Shown one piece after another: positions 1-7,881 of a DNA stretch of 64,000 bases. Position 1 is the stretch's first letter. The number at the start of each line of letters is the position of its first letter. Under the pieces are notes generated by a model. The model saw only the letters and a list, made by a program, of their open reading frames with translations, was not told the DNA's origin and did no database searches. Origin of the DNA: Paenibacillus sp. MMS20-IR301 (lineage in GTDB: Bacteria > Bacillota > Bacilli > Paenibacillales > Paenibacillaceae); contig NZ_CP135275.1 in the NCBI RefSeq assembly GCF_032302195.1, forward strand, positions 2,294,001 through 2,358,000, given 5' to 3'. The position numbers were made by a program, and so were the translations under genes.

Positions 1-993
1 CAGCACAGCCATGTTGTTGAGCGCAATCGGTACAAGGCCCCAGTGCAGGCCGAAGATAACGAATACCTGCCAGAATGCGCCGACCAGCAAGCCTTCAATA
101 ACCGGGCTAAGATTGTACAGGAACAGGGTGCCTTCGCCAAGCAGCTGTCCTGCCCAGGTGGAGACCGGGCCGATAGCAATCAGAGCAAGCGGTACAGTAA
201 CCAGCAGAGTGAAGAACGGAACCAGGAAGGTACGCACCACGCTTGGAATTATCTTTTTGAAGAAGCCTTCCAGCTTGGAGCCTACATAAGTAGAGATGAT
301 AATCGGAATAACGCTGGATGTATAAGACATCAGAATAACCGGGATTCCGAGGAATGTAATATAGACCGGCGATTCAAAAATCGTTCCGCTAAACAGCGTA
401 TACAACGGCTCGGCCGTAGCCATGGTGCTGCTGAAGGTCGGGTACACCAGGGTAGCCCCGATAGCCATTCCGATGAAGATATTTGCGCCGAATTTCTTAG
501 CAGCCGTATACCCCAGGAAGACCGGGAAGAAGTAGAACAGGCAGTCGCCCAGTGCATTCAGGATCTGATAAGTCCCTGAGGTATTGGTGATCAGCCCCAT
601 GGTGACGAACAGGGCAGTGAAGCCTTTAATCATCCCTGTGGCACACAGCACGCCAAGCGTCGGGGAGAATACGCCGGAGATCATGTCGATGAACCGGTTG
701 AACAGGCTTGTTTTCTGGCCGGAGCCCTCTTCAGCCGCACCTTCCTGGAAGCCGCCCACAGACATAACCTGGGCATATACTTCAGGCACATGGTTGCCGA
801 TCACAACCTGATACTGGCCGCCGCTCTGAATGACGGTCACGACGCCATCCATATTTTTCAGCACATCCGTATTTGCCAGCGCTTCATTCTTCAGCTTAAA
901 GCGCAGGCGGGTCACACAGTGGGATAAACCGTTTACATTTTCCTTGCCGCCGACATTTCTGACGATCTCTTTGGCCAGTGCATCATATTTCAT
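1..993 (-). CDS. bglP: PTS beta-glucoside transporter subunit EIIBC(A), partial
   Basis: The gene runs leftwards off the window, so only the first 331 codons are present. It starts at an ATG preceded by GGAGGACTCATT. The N-terminus is a PTS EIIB domain with the phospho-acceptor Cys26 in SHCVTRLRF. From about residue 100 a hydrophobic EIIC domain follows, with several membrane segments. The EIIA part, if fused, would lie outside. The family imports and phosphorylates aryl-beta-glucosides at the membrane using phosphate from HPr. It lies downstream of licT on the same strand, with a RAT/terminator between the two, so expression should depend on LicT antitermination. The exact substrate (salicin, arbutin, cellobiose) is not readable from sequence. 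Confidence 0.9.
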   Translation of the reverse strand, partial: MKYDALAKEIVRNVGGKENVNGLSHCVTRLRFKLKNEALANTDVLKNMDGVVTVIQSGGQYQVVIGNHVPEVYAQVMSVGGFQEGAAEEGSGQKTSLFNRFIDMISGVFSPTLGVLCATGMIKGFTALFVTMGLITNTSGTYQILNALGDCLFYFFPVFLGYTAAKKFGANIFIGMAIGATLVYPTFSSTMATAEPLYTLFSGTIFESPVYITFLGIPVILMSYTSSVIPIIISTYVGSKLEGFFKKIIPSVVRTFLVPFFTLLVTVPLALIAIGPVSTWAGQLLGEGTLFLYNLSPVIEGLLVGAFWQVFVIFGLHWGLVPIALNNMAVL

Positions 994-1020
994 AATGAGT
1001 CCTCCTAAATTCCTGATTAG

Positions 1021-1096
1021 TAAAAAACAGGCGAAACCATCACAGCAGTTAGTTCCCTGCCTGATTTGGTTTCGCCTGCATGACCAGTAACAATCC
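1021..1096 (-). promoter_or_regulatory. RAT antiterminator overlapping intrinsic terminator, upstream of bglP-like gene
   Basis: Read on the minus strand, GGATTGTTACTGGTCATGCAG plus the following GCGAAACC closely matches the ribonucleic antiterminator bound by LicT/BglG proteins. Its 3' part overlaps the 5' arm of a terminator with arms CAGGCGAAACC and GGTTTCGCCTG, followed by TTTTTTA. Binding of LicT to the RAT would prevent the terminator and allow transcription into the PTS gene. Confidence 0.85.
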
Positions 1097-1110
1097 AAAG
1101 GTTGTTTGTA

Positions 1111-1944
1111 TTAAGTTTGTCTTTGCGTCACACGCTGGATGTGAATCGTTAAGTACAGGATTTCCTCATCCAGCAGCTTCTCATTGAGATACTGCTCTAT
1201 TTTGAGCACGCAGCTATGGGCTTTCTTGTATTTGGTCCTTACCTGCTTGAGGAGGAAATCATCCACCGCTTCACTTGGCTCCTGCTTGCGCGCCCGCTGG
1301 AAAAAGTACCGCAGATGGGTAATGAACCGTTCATAGCTGACAGACTGCTCATCAATCTCGTTGTTATAGGAATATTTAACAATATTGAGGATGTCGTCGA
1401 TCTTCTGTGTCTGCCTGGCGACATCGGCAATTTTATGACCCGTGCCATTCATTTGCGCATTGATCAGGTGGAGGGCAATATTACCGGCTTCATCATCCGG
1501 CAGCCTTATCCCTGTACACTCAGCAATGATCTTCATGGCATTCAGCCCGATCCCGTATTCCTTGGGATAACAGCGCTGAATCTCCCAGACCAGAGGATTG
1601 GAATTGCGGATGCCCTGGTCCCATAGTCGGAGCGCATTGGTCAAATGATCTGTCAAGGTAACATAGATATAATCGCTTAACCTTGCTTTCAGGGACCGCT
1701 TGGCGTACTCAATAATATCGTAACATAAGGTCACATATTCAGCCGGCGCATCTGCCAGCAGCGCTTTGAATTTCTCGGACGCATCATTCTGCCTCAGTAC
1801 GAAGGTCTTCTCGATGAGCGATTCATCCACCGGGTCACCGGCGTTCTTCTTGAAGCCGATTCCGCGTCCCATGACAACCAGTTCATCTTTGCCTGAATCC
1901 TTGGCAATGATGGCATTATTATTGAAAATCTTCTCGATAATCAA
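1111..1944 (-). CDS. licT: BglG/LicT-family transcription antiterminator
   Basis: The 277-residue protein has the usual family length. The N-terminal co-antiterminator RNA-binding domain (IIEKIFNNNAI..., about residues 1-55) is followed by two PRD domains. Candidate regulatory histidines lie in DHLTNAL and IALHLINAQ (PRD1) and in FITHLRYFF and LTIHIQRV (PRD2). The start is read as TTG because GGAGG lies 8 nt upstream; ATG codons farther upstream lack a binding site and would add residues the family does not have. The protein binds RAT RNA in the leaders of its own gene and of the PTS gene. Its activity is known in the family to be set by PTS phosphorylation of the PRDs. It is preceded by its own promoter and RAT/terminator, so it is likely autoregulated. 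Confidence 0.9.
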   Translation of the reverse strand: MIIEKIFNNNAIIAKDSGKDELVVMGRGIGFKKNAGDPVDESLIEKTFVLRQNDASEKFKALLADAPAEYVTLCYDIIEYAKRSLKARLSDYIYVTLTDHLTNALRLWDQGIRNSNPLVWEIQRCYPKEYGIGLNAMKIIAECTGIRLPDDEAGNIALHLINAQMNGTGHKIADVARQTQKIDDILNIVKYSYNNEIDEQSVSYERFITHLRYFFQRARKQEPSEAVDDFLLKQVRTKYKKAHSCVLKIEQYLNEKLLDEEILYLTIHIQRVTQRQT

Positions 1945-2110
1945 CCATCTGCCCTCCCTTATCCCGAATTTCATCATCAATACAGGATGTAGACACCTGG
2001 CTGTAATACATTGGGCAACTTCCGTTCAGCTGTAACGGGCCGCCCGCCTTTCTGATTGATGTAGAGTGTTCAAGGAGCTCAGCAGCGTCCTGCAGGCCTT
2101 AACAACAAAG

Positions 2111-2170
2111 AAAGGCAAAACCCAAAACACGTGACCATGTTTTGGGTTTTGCCTTTTCAGTAACAATCCC
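2111..2170 (-). promoter_or_regulatory. RAT antiterminator and terminator in licT leader
   Basis: On the minus strand GGGATTGTTACTG leads into AAAAGGCAAAACCC, a RAT-like element (2144-2170). It overlaps a long terminator with 19-nt arms (2111-2129 and 2138-2156, AGGCAAAACCCAAAACA/TGTTTTGGGTTTTGCCT) and a T-rich tail. This is a second LicT target and implies that licT is itself under antitermination. Confidence 0.85.
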
Positions 2171-2176
2171 AAATAC

Positions 2177-2205
2177 AGAATAGCACTGAAATCCGGATTT
2201 GGCAA
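2177..2205 (-). promoter_or_regulatory. Sigma-A promoter of the licT-PTS operon
   Basis: Minus-strand -35 TTGCCA (2200-2205) and -10 TATTCT (2177-2182) are separated by exactly 17 nt. The predicted start lies just before the RAT, as expected for an antitermination leader. Confidence 0.7.
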
Positions 2206-2211
2206 CAAAAA

Positions 2212-2225
2212 TGTTTACGCTTTCA
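2212..2225 (-). promoter_or_regulatory. Candidate cre site (CcpA) upstream of licT promoter
   Basis: TGAAAGCGTAAACA on the minus strand fits the catabolite-responsive element consensus with about one mismatch. It sits 6 nt upstream of the -35 box. Catabolite control of a beta-glucoside PTS is expected from the family. The upstream position leaves open repression or activation. Confidence 0.55.
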
Positions 2226-2294
2226 ATCTTGCTGTTTCAGTTGGCCGGATCTTCCCTTTTACAGAAAAATATCTGCCATAGGCTGAGTTAATTC

Positions 2295-2687
2295 AAGGGG
2301 CACTTCTGCCCTTAATTTCTGCTTCCCGCCCGGTTTCGGCGAATATAAGGGCACTTGTGCTCTTAATTCCTGCTTCCCGCCCACTTTCGGCGAATATAGG
2401 GGCACTTCTGCCCTTAATTTCTGCTTCCAGCCTACTTTCGGCGAATATAGGGGCACTTCTGCTCTTAATTCCTGCTTCCCGCCCGGTTTCGGCGAATATA
2501 GGGGCACTTGTGCCCTTAATTTCCGCTTCCCGCCCGGTTTCGGCGAATATAGGGGTACTTGTGCCCTTAATCTCAGCTTCCCGCCCACTTTCGGCGAATA
2601 TAGGGGCACTTGTGCTCTTAATTCCTGCTTCCCGCCCGGTTTCGGCGAATATAAGGGCACTTGTGCCCTTAATTTCTGCTTCCCGCC
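2295..2687. repeat. 51-bp tandem repeat array, about 7.7 copies
   Basis: Units beginning GGGCACTT recur every 51 nt (2298, 2349, 2400, 2451, 2502, 2553, 2604, 2655) and differ by a few bases. Each unit carries a self-complementary core, at best AAGGGCAC-TT-GTGCCCTT, followed by a conserved part containing CTTCCCGCC and TTTCGGCGAATATA. Because 51 is a multiple of three and the unit lacks stops in several frames, long open frames appear on both strands. Their starts lie inside the array with no ribosome binding site, so I do not call a protein. The array lies between the licT promoter and the EamA gene terminator. Confidence 0.95.
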
Positions 2688-2690
2688 TCA

Positions 2691-2742
2691 AGAAACAGAG
2701 CCGGATTCCCCACCCTTCCGGGGCGGATGAATCCGGCTCTGT
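2691..2742 (-). terminator. Hairpin terminator after the EamA gene
   Basis: A 14-bp stem (ACAGAGCCGGATTC / GAATCCGGCTCTGT) has a GC-rich inner stem and is followed on the minus strand by TTTCTTG. It lies just downstream of the EamA gene and separates it from the tandem array. Confidence 0.65.
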
Positions 2743-2805
2743 GCCGCAGGGGTACATACTCTGCGGACGGATAACTATATAACCCGGCGCAGCACGCGCC
2801 TTGTC

Positions 2806-3768
2806 TTATTGAGAAGCTGCAACCCGGCCCTTCCCCCAGCGCAGCTTATACAGCTCAGGCAATACGACACCCAGCAGCACCAGCACAACGCCAATCCATT
2901 GCAGGCCGCTTACCTGCTCGTGCAGGACAAAGGACGAGAGCAGTACGGCAACCGGCAGCTCGGCTGCACCGAGAATCCCTGCCATGCCTCCGCCGATATG
3001 CGGAACCCCGATGGCGAACAGCACGGGCGGAATAAAGGCGCCGAACAGGCCGAGCAGGAAGCCGAACAGCAGCAGCTGCCCCCACAGCAGGCCGTTAAAC
3101 AGGAAGGTTGGCGGGAACAGGATGAACAGCAGCAGCAGGCCGCCGGTAACCATCCAGGCGCTGCGGTAGGCCGGATGCGCAGACGGAACGGCCTTGCCGC
3201 TGAAGATAATGAACATCGAGTAGCTAACAGCTGACAATAACCCCAGAACCAGCCCTGTTGCATTGAATTCGGCAGCTCCCTGGTTAAGAATGCCGGCAGC
3301 GAGCAGTGTTCCGCCGAACAGCAGCAGCAGCGTCAGTACCGTGACCTTATCGGGGCGCTGGCGTTTGCTGACCGCCTGAATCAGCACGCTGATCCAGGTG
3401 AACTGGAAGAGCAGGATAATCGCCAGTGAAGCCGGTATGTACCGGAGCGACTGGTAATACAGCAAGCCTGTAACTACAGTCGGCGCACCGGCCAGCATCA
3501 GCAGCAGTCTGTGCTTCCAGGCCAGCTTCAGCGCCGGAGCCTGCCCGGAAGAAGCTGCGGCTGCATTGCGGCTGCGCTGCTTGCGGTTCTCCCTAAGCTT
3601 GGTAAACAGGGCGAGCAGCCAGGCGAGAATGCAGCCGGTAAGCAGCTGTGTTCCGACCACTTCTCCAAGCTTGTAGCCTTGCCCGTAGGCCAATACGACG
3701 ATTGTAGATAAAATACCGTAGCTCATAGCGCCTACAAGCACGGAAATTAAGTATTTCATATCCTTCAT
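2806..3768 (-). CDS. EamA-family (DMT superfamily) transporter
   Basis: The 320-residue integral membrane protein has about ten hydrophobic segments arranged as two EamA repeats (roughly residues 5-150 and 175-310). The start chosen is the ATG 10 nt after AGGAGG; an earlier in-frame start would lie upstream of this site. The family exports small metabolites such as amino acids or nucleosides, mostly without experimental proof. It stands alone behind a purine-riboswitch-like leader, with a terminator on the far side. From this context I infer efflux of a purine or a purine-derived compound, by analogy with the riboswitch-controlled PbuE exporter, which belongs to another family. Confidence 0.85.
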   Translation of the reverse strand: MKDMKYLISVLVGAMSYGILSTIVVLAYGQGYKLGEVVGTQLLTGCILAWLLALFTKLRENRKQRSRNAAAASSGQAPALKLAWKHRLLLMLAGAPTVVTGLLYYQSLRYIPASLAIILLFQFTWISVLIQAVSKRQRPDKVTVLTLLLLFGGTLLAAGILNQGAAEFNATGLVLGLLSAVSYSMFIIFSGKAVPSAHPAYRSAWMVTGGLLLLFILFPPTFLFNGLLWGQLLLFGFLLGLFGAFIPPVLFAIGVPHIGGGMAGILGAAELPVAVLLSSFVLHEQVSGLQWIGVVLVLLGVVLPELYKLRWGKGRVAASQ

Positions 3769-3824
3769 TCTTATGATGCCTCCTGAATCTTCTGTGATTA
3801 CTTCTGCCGCTAAACGCAAATAAA

Positions 3825-3877
3825 CCTAACTCCGGGACAGGGACGCTGTTCATGCGGTCCTTGTCATCGTAGTTAGG
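3825..3877 (-). terminator. Leader terminator (riboswitch expression platform)
   Basis: On the minus strand CCTAACT (3871-3877) pairs with AGTTAGG (3825-3831). The inner helix is GACAAGGAC / GTCCCTGTC with one mismatch and one bulge, and TTTATTT follows. The 5' arm reuses the 3' side of aptamer P3 and the J3/1 segment, so aptamer folding and this outer stem exclude each other. Confidence 0.65.
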
Positions 3878-3941
3878 AAGAGTAGGCTTCCTGTAGAAAC
3901 CCTCGCCCTGATGTACCTGCCGGCTGCGAGGTTATACGAGA
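3866..3941 (-). ncRNA. Purine-type riboswitch aptamer (guanine-like pocket, divergent loops)
   Basis: The minus strand shows the conserved purine aptamer core: CTCGTATAAC at P1-J1/2, GGTTTCTAC at J2/3 and AACTACGA at J3/1-P1. P1 is TCGTA/TACGA, P2 CCTCGC/GCGAGG, P3 AGGAAG/CTTCCT. The base that discriminates purines is C (ACTACG), as in guanine/hypoxanthine binders rather than adenine binders. Unlike the standard class, the P2 loop is about 19 nt and the P3 loop only 6 nt (CCTACT), so the usual kissing loops are not evident. The ligand is therefore uncertain. Confidence 0.75.
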
Positions 3942-3975
3942 ATACTATGTAATTAGCGGGTTAACGACTGTTCAT

Positions 3976-4004
3976 ATGTTACACGCCAAGTGAGCTGACG
4001 TCAA
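3976..4004 (-). promoter_or_regulatory. Promoter of the riboswitch-EamA transcript
   Basis: Minus-strand -35 TTGACG (3999-4004) and -10 TAACAT (3976-3981) with 17-nt spacing, about 35 nt upstream of the aptamer. Confidence 0.6.
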
Positions 4005-4030
4005 CCCCTAATTCCTTAAAATTTGCAGAT

Positions 4031-5245
4031 TTACGGGACATAAACCTCACTGACTGACTTCACCACAGATTCACTGACAGTTATCCTGCATGGAGGCCCC
4101 CAACTGGAAAACTGCTCATAATACGCAATAAATTCGTCTTTGCTAACACTCTTCTTCGAGCCTAAATTGTCCCGGTCGATCAGCTCATACTCCGTTTCCG
4201 CTGTAACTGTATAATGATCGTCAATCTTGTATTTATTAAGAATATAGAACCCTCCGGGCAAATCCTCCTCGGTAAGACCAAGGCCTGCAAAACGGGCGGA
4301 GTCTTCAAGTGTAAGCCACTCCACCTGATCGAAGCTCAGTTTGTCCCCCTCCCTCGCAAGGCCAGTCACATAACCTATGAGGCTGCTTACAGGCGTAACT
4401 GCGAAATCTTCAGCAGTTGCCTCATAGTTAATGACAAGCTTATCCCGGGACACAGGCAGGCCGATCTCGGTCTTGATGTATTGTACCGCTACCTGTACCG
4501 GATCAAGCAGCGCCGGCTCAGTCCCTGCATCTGCGCGTGCCTGCAGTCCGGCATAATAAGCTGCCGGACTCTCCCCCGTTTGCGGCACTGCGTAATATTC
4601 ATTGCCGTTCGTATCCATCCAGCGTTCAACCGCCCAGATTCCCTGCTCTCCCCGCTTCACCGGCTGGGATAACAGCAGCTGGCTGGTATCTCCGCTCGTC
4701 AGCGGAAACTGAACCAGAATATGGCTGCCGCTGAACGTCTCATGCGGCAGCTTCCCCTGTCCTTCCAAAAACTTGCGCAGCGCCGTTTCCTGCCCGGCCG
4801 GCGTACCCAGATCATTCTCGCCGTTCCAGAGCTCCCCCAAATATTCCGGCGCGCTACTGCTGTAAGAGAACATCAGCACCGGCTTACCCATACTTCCGTC
4901 TTCCGTGATCTGGCCGTCCACAACCTGCATTCCGCCGGGCAGCATCACCTTATCCGGATCCTCTGGTGTGAGGCGGTATTCCAGGCGCCATAGCTTTACA
5001 GGTGCAGCCAGCAGATCTGAGAATTCAGCAATCTGCTCGAATTTCACAATCTTGCTGTCTTTGATGACCACCTCCGGCCATTCCCGCTGATATGACTCAA
5101 TACTCTGCTTAACATACTGCTCAGCATAGTCCCGCTCCGTCAGTTCAGCAGGCTGCTGCGGATCTCCGGGCCATAACAGGACGGCAGCGGTAATTCCGCA
5201 TATCCCCAGCAGTAATACGCTCCAAAACAGAGGTTTTCTAAACAT
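4031..5245 (-). CDS. Membrane-anchored protein of unknown function
   Basis: I do not recognise this 404-residue protein. It has one N-terminal membrane segment (about residues 6-25) after a short basic stretch and no lipobox, so it is probably anchored with a large extracytoplasmic part. That part is hydrophilic, beta-rich in appearance and contains no motif I can name. The start is the ATG preceded at a suitable distance by GAGGAG; a GTG 6 nt earlier overlaps the binding site. It is a single-gene unit between the EamA leader and the divergent XpaC-like operon, with no functional hint from its neighbours. Confidence 0.75.
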   Translation of the reverse strand: MFRKPLFWSVLLLGICGITAAVLLWPGDPQQPAELTERDYAEQYVKQSIESYQREWPEVVIKDSKIVKFEQIAEFSDLLAAPVKLWRLEYRLTPEDPDKVMLPGGMQVVDGQITEDGSMGKPVLMFSYSSSAPEYLGELWNGENDLGTPAGQETALRKFLEGQGKLPHETFSGSHILVQFPLTSGDTSQLLLSQPVKRGEQGIWAVERWMDTNGNEYYAVPQTGESPAAYYAGLQARADAGTEPALLDPVQVAVQYIKTEIGLPVSRDKLVINYEATAEDFAVTPVSSLIGYVTGLAREGDKLSFDQVEWLTLEDSARFAGLGLTEEDLPGGFYILNKYKIDDHYTVTAETEYELIDRDNLGSKKSVSKDEFIAYYEQFSSWGPPCRITVSESVVKSVSEVYVP

Positions 5246-5393
5246 ATTCACTCCTCCTCATACACTTCTCTTTATCATATGGGAATAGTTTACATCTTTT
5301 GAGGCGGTCAGGTCTATGATGTAGTCCGCACACAGTATTTCTTGCAAATAACGAATCAAACAGAGCAGTAGGTAAATATACTCATTTAAGGGG

Positions 5394-6146
5394 GTGTTTA
5401 TCCTGAATCATTCCAGACCTGCTATGCTGCTTGGCATCATTGCCGGAATTGTTGTCCTGAATATTGCCGTATTGTCACCGGGGCTCCTCGGAGTTGCCAT
5501 CGGCGGAGACAGTACCCTTGAGACTGCAGCAGGTGTAACCCTTCTGATAGTCAGTCTGCTGATCGTCCTCTACGGGAGTTATACCCTGCTCTTCAACCCG
5601 CCTGTCATACACACTGCAGTCGCTCTGGAGACCCGTGAAGACTATATAACCGCGCTGAACCGCTACCGCAATGTACGTGTACTGAGTGAGGATGCAGCCC
5701 TGGCCCTGGATCAGCTGGAGCGGATTGATAAGAAGAAAAAAATACTGCTCCAGGTGCTGGACGGACGGTTTGAACGGACCGAGCTCAGCTTCAGGAAATT
5801 TAACACCGTAATTCAGGAGGTGGAGAAGCTGCTCTATCTGAATATCCGCAGTATCTTGAGCAAGCTCAGTGTATTTGACGCCGCCGAATTCGCACAGTTC
5901 ACTGGTAAAAAGAACACCGGCAGATTCTCAAACGCCTTGCTTCAGAAAAAAAACACCTTGTATAACGAGTATTTTTCCTATGTTAAGAACTGCCTGGCCG
6001 CCAATGAAGAAATTCTGCTTAAGCTGGACCAGCTGCTGCTGGAGCTCTCCCGGCTTGGGAGCACAGATGCGGCTGCCGCGCTGGAAATGCCCTGTATGCA
6101 GGAATTAACGGCTCTGATCGGGCAGACGAAGCTCTATCAGCAGTAG
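5394..6146 (+). CDS. XpaC-like membrane protein (first gene of TelA operon)
   Basis: About 250 residues: two hydrophobic segments near the N-terminus (roughly residues 10-35 and 48-68), then a long helical, probably cytoplasmic region rich in charged residues. Size, topology and position directly before a TelA gene resemble the xpaC-yaaN pair of Bacillus, but homology is inferred from context and architecture. The start is uncertain: the GTG given here overlaps the GGGGG binding site, while a CTG 9 nt later is better spaced. The next gene follows after about 14 nt, so the three genes should be one operon. Confidence 0.7.
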   Translation: MFILNHSRPAMLLGIIAGIVVLNIAVLSPGLLGVAIGGDSTLETAAGVTLLIVSLLIVLYGSYTLLFNPPVIHTAVALETREDYITALNRYRNVRVLSEDAALALDQLERIDKKKKILLQVLDGRFERTELSFRKFNTVIQEVEKLLYLNIRSILSKLSVFDAAEFAQFTGKKNTGRFSNALLQKKNTLYNEYFSYVKNCLAANEEILLKLDQLLLELSRLGSTDAAAALEMPCMQELTALIGQTKLYQQ

Positions 6147-6160
6147 AAAGGAAGATGACC

Positions 6161-7849
6161 ATGGCCGGAAAAGGTAAAACCTTCATCGTGCTGGGCCTCA
6201 TTGCTGTGACTGTCTTTGCACTTGTCTATTTCGGTATCAGCCTGACCTCTAATCTGGGTAAATCCAAGACAGAGATTACAGCAGAGGATGCGGATAAAGC
6301 ACTGAACCGGATCTGCAGGGAGATACAAGTCAGCAGTGCGGCTCCGGTAAAAGGGCAAATTGATCTGGACCCGGTGTCAGTCAGCGATGCCCTGCCCGAT
6401 ATCTCCAAGTTTCCGCTTTCTGTGGACAGTAAGACGGACAGCTACGCAGAAATTTTTTCCTCGACTGAGAAATCCGGGACCGGCAACGACGGCTGGCTGA
6501 ATGATGTGGCCGCTGATTTCAATTCGGCGGGGATCGTCGTGGACGGCAAGCCGGTCTCTGTCCGGGTCCGCAATATCGCTTCCGGGACGGCCGCCGATTA
6601 TATCCGGTCCGGCAAGTACGTGCCTGACGCCTATTCTCCCTCGAACGAGCTCTGGGGAGAAATGGTCAAGGCCAGCGGCATCCCTGCTGAGCTCGTGGCC
6701 CAGCGGCTGGCCGGCAACGTTGCCGGAGTGGTCATGAGCAAGGCGAAATATGATGAGCTGGTAGAGAAATACGGCTCCATCAATGTCAAGACCGTTACCG
6801 ACGCCATCGCGGCAGGTGAACTGGCGATGGGCTACACCGATCCTTTTGCCAGTTCAACAGGGCTGAATTTCCTGGTAACTGCGCTTACCACCTTCGACAG
6901 CAGTGATCTGCTGGGTGATAAGGCTGTTCAGGGCTTCGAGCGGTTCCAGGCGGGGATCCCCTTTATTGCCTCCACCACCCTGCAAATGCGTGAAGCTGCA
7001 AAGTCAGGCATGCTGGATGCATTTGTCCTGGAATATCAGACTTATATCAATGCCCCTGAACTGACAAGCGGTTATGTGTTCACCCCGTTCGGTGTACGGC
7101 ATGACAGTCCGCTCTATGCCCTCGGCAATTTGCCGGCAGAGAAGCTTGCCATTATCCGGGAATTCGCGGACTTTGCCCTGCAGGAGAAGTACCAGAAATC
7201 TGCCGCAGCTAAAGGTTTTGGCGGTCTGAATGATTACGAGTCCGAGCTGAAGCCGGTTGACGGCATACTGCTCTCCTCTGCGCAGAAGCTGTGGAAGGAG
7301 AAGAAGAACGGCAGCACGCCGGTCGCTGCGGTATTTGTAGCCGATGTATCCGGCAGTATGGCCGGTGAGCCGCTGAACCGCCTGAAGGAATCGCTGCTGC
7401 AAGGCCAGAAGTATCTCGGCAAGGACAACAGCATCGGCTTTGTCTCCTACTCCAGTGAGGTGACTATTAATCTGCCGATTGCCAAATATGACACGAACCA
7501 GCGCTCCCTGTTCGTCGGGGCGGTCAACAGCCTGCAGGCGGCCGGGGGGACATCCACGTTTGACGGAATGGTTGTGGCCATGAAGATGCTCCAGGAGACA
7601 CTCGCGCAGAACCCGGGAATGAAGCCGCTGATCTTCGTGCTCAGTGACGGGGAGACGAACGAAGGGCATTCACTGGACGAGATCAGAGGGCTGATTGAAA
7701 GCTACAAGATTCCGGTTTACACCATCGGCTATAATGCCAACATCAAGGCGCTCGAGAGCATCTCAAGCATCAATGAAGCTGCAAACATCAATGCTGATAC
7801 CGATGATGTGGTCTATAAAATCGGCAATCTGCTCAACGTGCAAATGTAG
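6161..7849 (+). CDS. Substrate-binding-like / von Willebrand factor A fusion protein
   Basis: The 562-residue protein has an N-terminal membrane anchor (about residues 6-28). The middle region (about 100-370) looks like an extracellular solute-binding fold (AADYIRSGKYVPDAYSPSNE, GYTDPFASSTG). A C-terminal VWA domain (about 388-560) contains the metal-ion-dependent adhesion motif DVSGS near residue 395 and TFDG and SDGE further on. The second ATG is preferred because AAGGA is 8 nt before it. VWA domains bind protein partners through a divalent metal. It lies between XpaC-like and TelA genes, suggesting an envelope-associated complex. No ligand can be assigned. Confidence 0.8.
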   Translation: MAGKGKTFIVLGLIAVTVFALVYFGISLTSNLGKSKTEITAEDADKALNRICREIQVSSAAPVKGQIDLDPVSVSDALPDISKFPLSVDSKTDSYAEIFSSTEKSGTGNDGWLNDVAADFNSAGIVVDGKPVSVRVRNIASGTAADYIRSGKYVPDAYSPSNELWGEMVKASGIPAELVAQRLAGNVAGVVMSKAKYDELVEKYGSINVKTVTDAIAAGELAMGYTDPFASSTGLNFLVTALTTFDSSDLLGDKAVQGFERFQAGIPFIASTTLQMREAAKSGMLDAFVLEYQTYINAPELTSGYVFTPFGVRHDSPLYALGNLPAEKLAIIREFADFALQEKYQKSAAAKGFGGLNDYESELKPVDGILLSSAQKLWKEKKNGSTPVAAVFVADVSGSMAGEPLNRLKESLLQGQKYLGKDNSIGFVSYSSEVTINLPIAKYDTNQRSLFVGAVNSLQAAGGTSTFDGMVVAMKMLQETLAQNPGMKPLIFVLSDGETNEGHSLDEIRGLIESYKIPVYTIGYNANIKALESISSINEAANINADTDDVVYKIGNLLNVQM

Positions 7850-7881
7850 AAGCAGGTTCATATTCCCGGAGGAGGTTCCCC

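Noticed and set aside
2259..2782. Long open frames of 130-155 codons on both strands inside the 51-bp array (repeating PLYSPKPGGKQ-like peptide)
   Set aside because: The period is a multiple of three and the unit has no stop, so several frames stay open automatically. Starts lie inside the array and lack binding sites.
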